Source: Isotricha intestinalis
Taxonomy: Eukaryota > Ciliophora > Litostomatea > Vestibuliferida > Isotrichidae
Assembly (NCBI GenBank): GCA_023807065.1
Contig: JAJJLU010000536.1
Span: 1-33,213 of the forward strand
Direction: 5' to 3'
Length of the DNA: 33,213 nucleotides
The notes under the pieces were generated by a model. It saw nothing but the letters and a program-made list of their open reading frames with translations, was not told the origin of the DNA and searched no databases. Made by a program: the position numbers and the translations under genes. This document shows, in pieces, positions 30,504 to 33,213 of this stretch; positions within the stretch are counted from its first letter, which is position 1; the number at the start of each line of letters is the position of its first letter.

Positions 30504-32696
30504 TTATTTCCTGTTTGACTTACTTTTTTTTAAATTTCTTTTGAAAGAACTTAATAAAAAATATTTTAAATTATCAATGTCTTCAATTTGAGAAGTTAAC
30601 TGGTCATATATTTTCAAATTTTCAATTTCAGGAGAAATATTTTTCTTATTTGCAATTGCATCACTTTGTTTTTTTAAAAATGTTGGAATTCTATGAAAAA
30701 CTCTAATATTCTTACTTTTTTCTTTTAAACGTTGTTTTTCTTGTAAAATTTCTCTTTCTTTTGCCAATAAAATTTGAGTGTTAAGTGTATTTTTAAAAAA
30801 ATCTTCACATTTATTTTGAATTTTTTTAATATTTAATTTTTCTTCACCTCCATTTTCTTTAGGAACTATTTTACTATATAGTAAAGTTTTTTGAAATTTT
30901 AATTCTTTGGAATATTGATTTTCCAAAAAATTTCTTTTTTGAAGAAATTTTTTATTAAAAATATAAGTATCATAAATTATTTTTTCTACATTCTGAGAAT
31001 TTTTAAGATAATTTTTGAAATTAGAATTTAAAGTTTTATTCCTACTTGTTATTTGTATTGATGTATTAAGTTTTTTTGAATAATTGGAATTATTTAAATC
31101 TTGTGAATTATCATTATATGTCGTACAATTTTTTTTTATAAATATTTTAGATGAATAATTTGACGACTCTGAACTATAATTTAAATTATTTTGGGTTTTT
31201 GATAATTTATATTTTGAAAATCTGTTATTGTTAAATAATTTTGTTTTCAATAAATTTTTTTCTTCCAATTCTTCAGGAATTTTATATAAAATAGGTCTTT
31301 TATTATTATTATTTTCTTCTATTTTAATCTTATTTTTATAGATATTATTATTTTCATTTTTCTGATTATTTTTTTCATCTTCTTTATTTTCTTTTTCTCT
31401 TTCATCATTTTTAATTCTAATAATTTGCTTTTGAATAATTTGTTTAGTTTGATTATTTAAATTATGTAATTCTATTTTTTTCATTTTATCAATTACTTCA
31501 TTAAATTTATCTTTCATTAAATAATTTAGAACGTGAATTGTTTTTGTGGCTGTTCCAACTTTATTTGAAAAAGGTTTTCCTTTAACTTTGTTTAATAAAT
31601 CAGGTTCATCATCGTCGATTTCTTTAATTTTTAATTTCTCAAGATAGTTTTCTAATCTTTTAAATTTTGTTTTATTTTCTTCTTCATCATATATTTCTTT
31701 AGGTTTTTTGGACAATACATTTTTAGGTTTATCAAAGATATTTTGTGATTCTTTTTTGAAAAATTCAATCAATTTATTTCTTAATAATTCTCTTTTTTCC
31801 ATGTTATATATTGTGGATAAAAATTCTATCATTTTATCATTTGGAAAAACAGAAATAAACCATTTTGCTTGTTTATAAGCTTCATAAGCAGAATCAAAAT
31901 CATATTCATTTTCATTACATATTCCTAAATGGAAAAAACAAACAGTTATATTTAAAAATAAACTTTCTATTTTTTCTCTTTCTTTTTCATGAATGTCATT
32001 TAAATTAATTAGTGATTGGAAATAATCATTATTTTGTAATCTTAATTCTAATTCTTTATATGATAGTTTCAAACATAACATAATATATCTTTTTGCAGTA
32101 TCAAAATTATCTGAAATTATATATAAACTTGATAAAAAAACATAAATATCACAAGCATAATGGAATGCATCAGGAGAAAAAATGAAATCTGATGTATTTT
32201 TTATTAATCTTTCTCCTAAACCTAAAAATCCAATACAGTCGAATAAAAAATTTTGATAAATACAAAATCTAGAATAATTAATTACTTGTCTTAAAATAAA
32301 TGTTATGATTATTTCATATTTACTTGAGAAAAGTTTATCTTTCGGATTGTTATTGGTTTCCATTATAAATTCATTTAAATTTTGATTAAATAAGGTTAAA
32401 TATTTTTCTATTGAAGATATTTTATTTGAATTATAATAATATAAATTTAATCTTCTCTCTATTATTTCTTGATAACATGACAATTTCAAAAAGGATATTT
32501 GCCAATAATATGTCGCTTTGTCATCTAATTTCATCATTTTTATAAATTGTAATGTCTTTTTATATTGTTTATTTTGAAATGAGTCTAAAGCTACTTTAAA
32601 TATTTTTTTTGATGTTGATTCAATTTCTTCTAAATTTTCTTCACCTTCTTCTGTAATTTGAGATTGTATTTCAGATAACAATAATTTTTCATCCAT
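30504..32696 (-). CDS. TPR-like helical protein of unknown function
   Basis: A 730-residue protein. Residues about 25-300 are all-helical and contain TPR-like pairs: SFQNKQYKKTLQFIKM (39-54), YVFLSSLYIISDNFDTAKRY (185-204), and the clearest, CFFHLGICNENEYDFDSAYE (253-272) with YKQAKWF after it. TPRs mediate protein-protein contacts. The middle (about 380-560) is low-complexity, rich in Lys, Asn, Glu and Ser, including LKNDEREKEN-type charged runs. The C-terminal third is basic with possible coiled coil around 640-680 (LLAKEREILQEKQRLKEKSK). No signal peptide or membrane span, so cytosolic. The layout recalls ciliate axoneme or basal-body TPR proteins, but I see nothing diagnostic. ATG at 32696, TAA stop, no intron. 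Confidence 0.75.
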   Translation of the reverse strand: MDEKLLLSEIQSQITEEGEENLEEIESTSKKIFKVALDSFQNKQYKKTLQFIKMMKLDDKATYYWQISFLKLSCYQEIIERRLNLYYYNSNKISSIEKYLTLFNQNLNEFIMETNNNPKDKLFSSKYEIIITFILRQVINYSRFCIYQNFLFDCIGFLGLGERLIKNTSDFIFSPDAFHYACDIYVFLSSLYIISDNFDTAKRYIMLCLKLSYKELELRLQNNDYFQSLINLNDIHEKEREKIESLFLNITVCFFHLGICNENEYDFDSAYEAYKQAKWFISVFPNDKMIEFLSTIYNMEKRELLRNKLIEFFKKESQNIFDKPKNVLSKKPKEIYDEEENKTKFKRLENYLEKLKIKEIDDDEPDLLNKVKGKPFSNKVGTATKTIHVLNYLMKDKFNEVIDKMKKIELHNLNNQTKQIIQKQIIRIKNDEREKENKEDEKNNQKNENNNIYKNKIKIEENNNNKRPILYKIPEELEEKNLLKTKLFNNNRFSKYKLSKTQNNLNYSSESSNYSSKIFIKKNCTTYNDNSQDLNNSNYSKKLNTSIQITSRNKTLNSNFKNYLKNSQNVEKIIYDTYIFNKKFLQKRNFLENQYSKELKFQKTLLYSKIVPKENGGEEKLNIKKIQNKCEDFFKNTLNTQILLAKEREILQEKQRLKEKSKNIRVFHRIPTFLKKQSDAIANKKNISPEIENLKIYDQLTSQIEDIDNLKYFLLSSFKRNLKKSKSNRK

Positions 32697-33213
32697 TCGT
32701 TAGAATATAATTTATTATTTATTTTTTTATAATTTATTATTTAAAAGAAAATTATAAAACTTTAAATTTCTTTAATCAGCGGTTATAATTTTTTAATTGA
32801 ATTAAACAAATAATAAGGCAAAAGATATATTTATTTGAAAATTAGAAATTTAATCATCTTTTTTTTGAAAAAAATTGTTTGATTATACAAAAAAAACTAT
32901 CTAAACTAATTTAAATCTGTATGATATATATCGCAAGAAACAAATATTTAAATACATAATATTCTAATATAGATAAAAATAGGAAGTAAAAAAATAATAA
33001 AACTTCATATAAATATTCGCGAAATTATGAATCTCATATGAAAAAAAATTTTAATTAATAAAAGGAAATAAATAAAAAAAAAATAATCTTTTACTTCTCA
33101 AAATGAAGAAAATAAAAGTTATGCTTCATCTATATAAATCATTCGGATTTAAATGAATAAATTATGAAATAATTTTTAAACATTAGAAGTTTATTATAAT
33201 ATAAATATTATAT
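32697..33213. other. Gene-free right edge of window
   Basis: About 520 bp upstream of the TPR gene, AT-rich, with no telomere repeats, so the chromosome continues past the window. A palindrome TTCGCGAA at 33016-33023 is one of the few GC-containing spots; no function can be assigned. The longest ATG frame is 17 codons (33103). Confidence 0.5.

Noticed and set aside
33016..33023. TTCGCGAA palindrome as a regulatory site
   Set aside because: A single 8-bp palindrome with no second copy or context is not enough to call a site.

Overview
The window is one end of a macronuclear chromosome of a ciliate. It opens with six copies of the heptamer CCCCAAT and then runs into extremely AT-rich DNA. The long reading frames read cleanly with the standard code: glutamine is written CAA, no TAA/TAG/TGA falls inside a conserved domain, six genes end in TAA and one (the kinase) in TGA. 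A C-rich telomere together with unreassigned stop codons is unusual among ciliates. From memory, CCCCAAT telomeres and standard code fit the trichostome litostomes (rumen and gut ciliates such as Entodinium), so that is my best guess at the lineage. The right edge has no telomere, so the chromosome continues.

Layout. 1-42 telomere; 43-1359 gene-free subtelomere; 1360-4110 (+) secreted GH31 alpha-glucosidase; 4111-5903 gene-free apart from a decayed reading frame; 5904-7379 (-) myristoylated calcium-dependent protein kinase; 7598-7811 (+) MORN-like gene relic; 8115-15713 (-) giant VPS13-type bridge lipid-transfer protein; 15714-17040 gene-free; 17041-18805 (-) RING-CH plus FHA protein whose true start lies beyond a 34-nt intron; 18924-19706 (+) unrecognised basic protein, divergent from the previous gene across about 118 bp; 20313-26297 (-) large receptor-like protein with Cys-rich furin-type repeats, a GPS-like motif and several membrane spans; 26475-26894 a weak relic frame; 27913-29448 (-) protein with a C-terminal permuted NlpC/P60 (YiiX/LRAT-like) papain fold; 30504-32696 (-) TPR-containing protein; 32697-33213 gene-free.

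The eight intact genes are not an operon or pathway. They look like an ordinary eukaryotic neighbourhood: a digestive hydrolase at the chromosome end, Ca2+ signalling, lipid transport, ubiquitin signalling and a cell-surface protein. Genes are nearly intronless; the only intron I can support is 34 nt. Spacers are 0.1-1.8 kb, about 85-90% A+T by eye, and several hold broken coding frames. The parts most worth a second look are the RING-CH/FHA fusion with its mis-callable start, the GPS-like receptor in which the autocleavage His is replaced, the permuted cysteine-peptidase fold protein, and the decayed frames.
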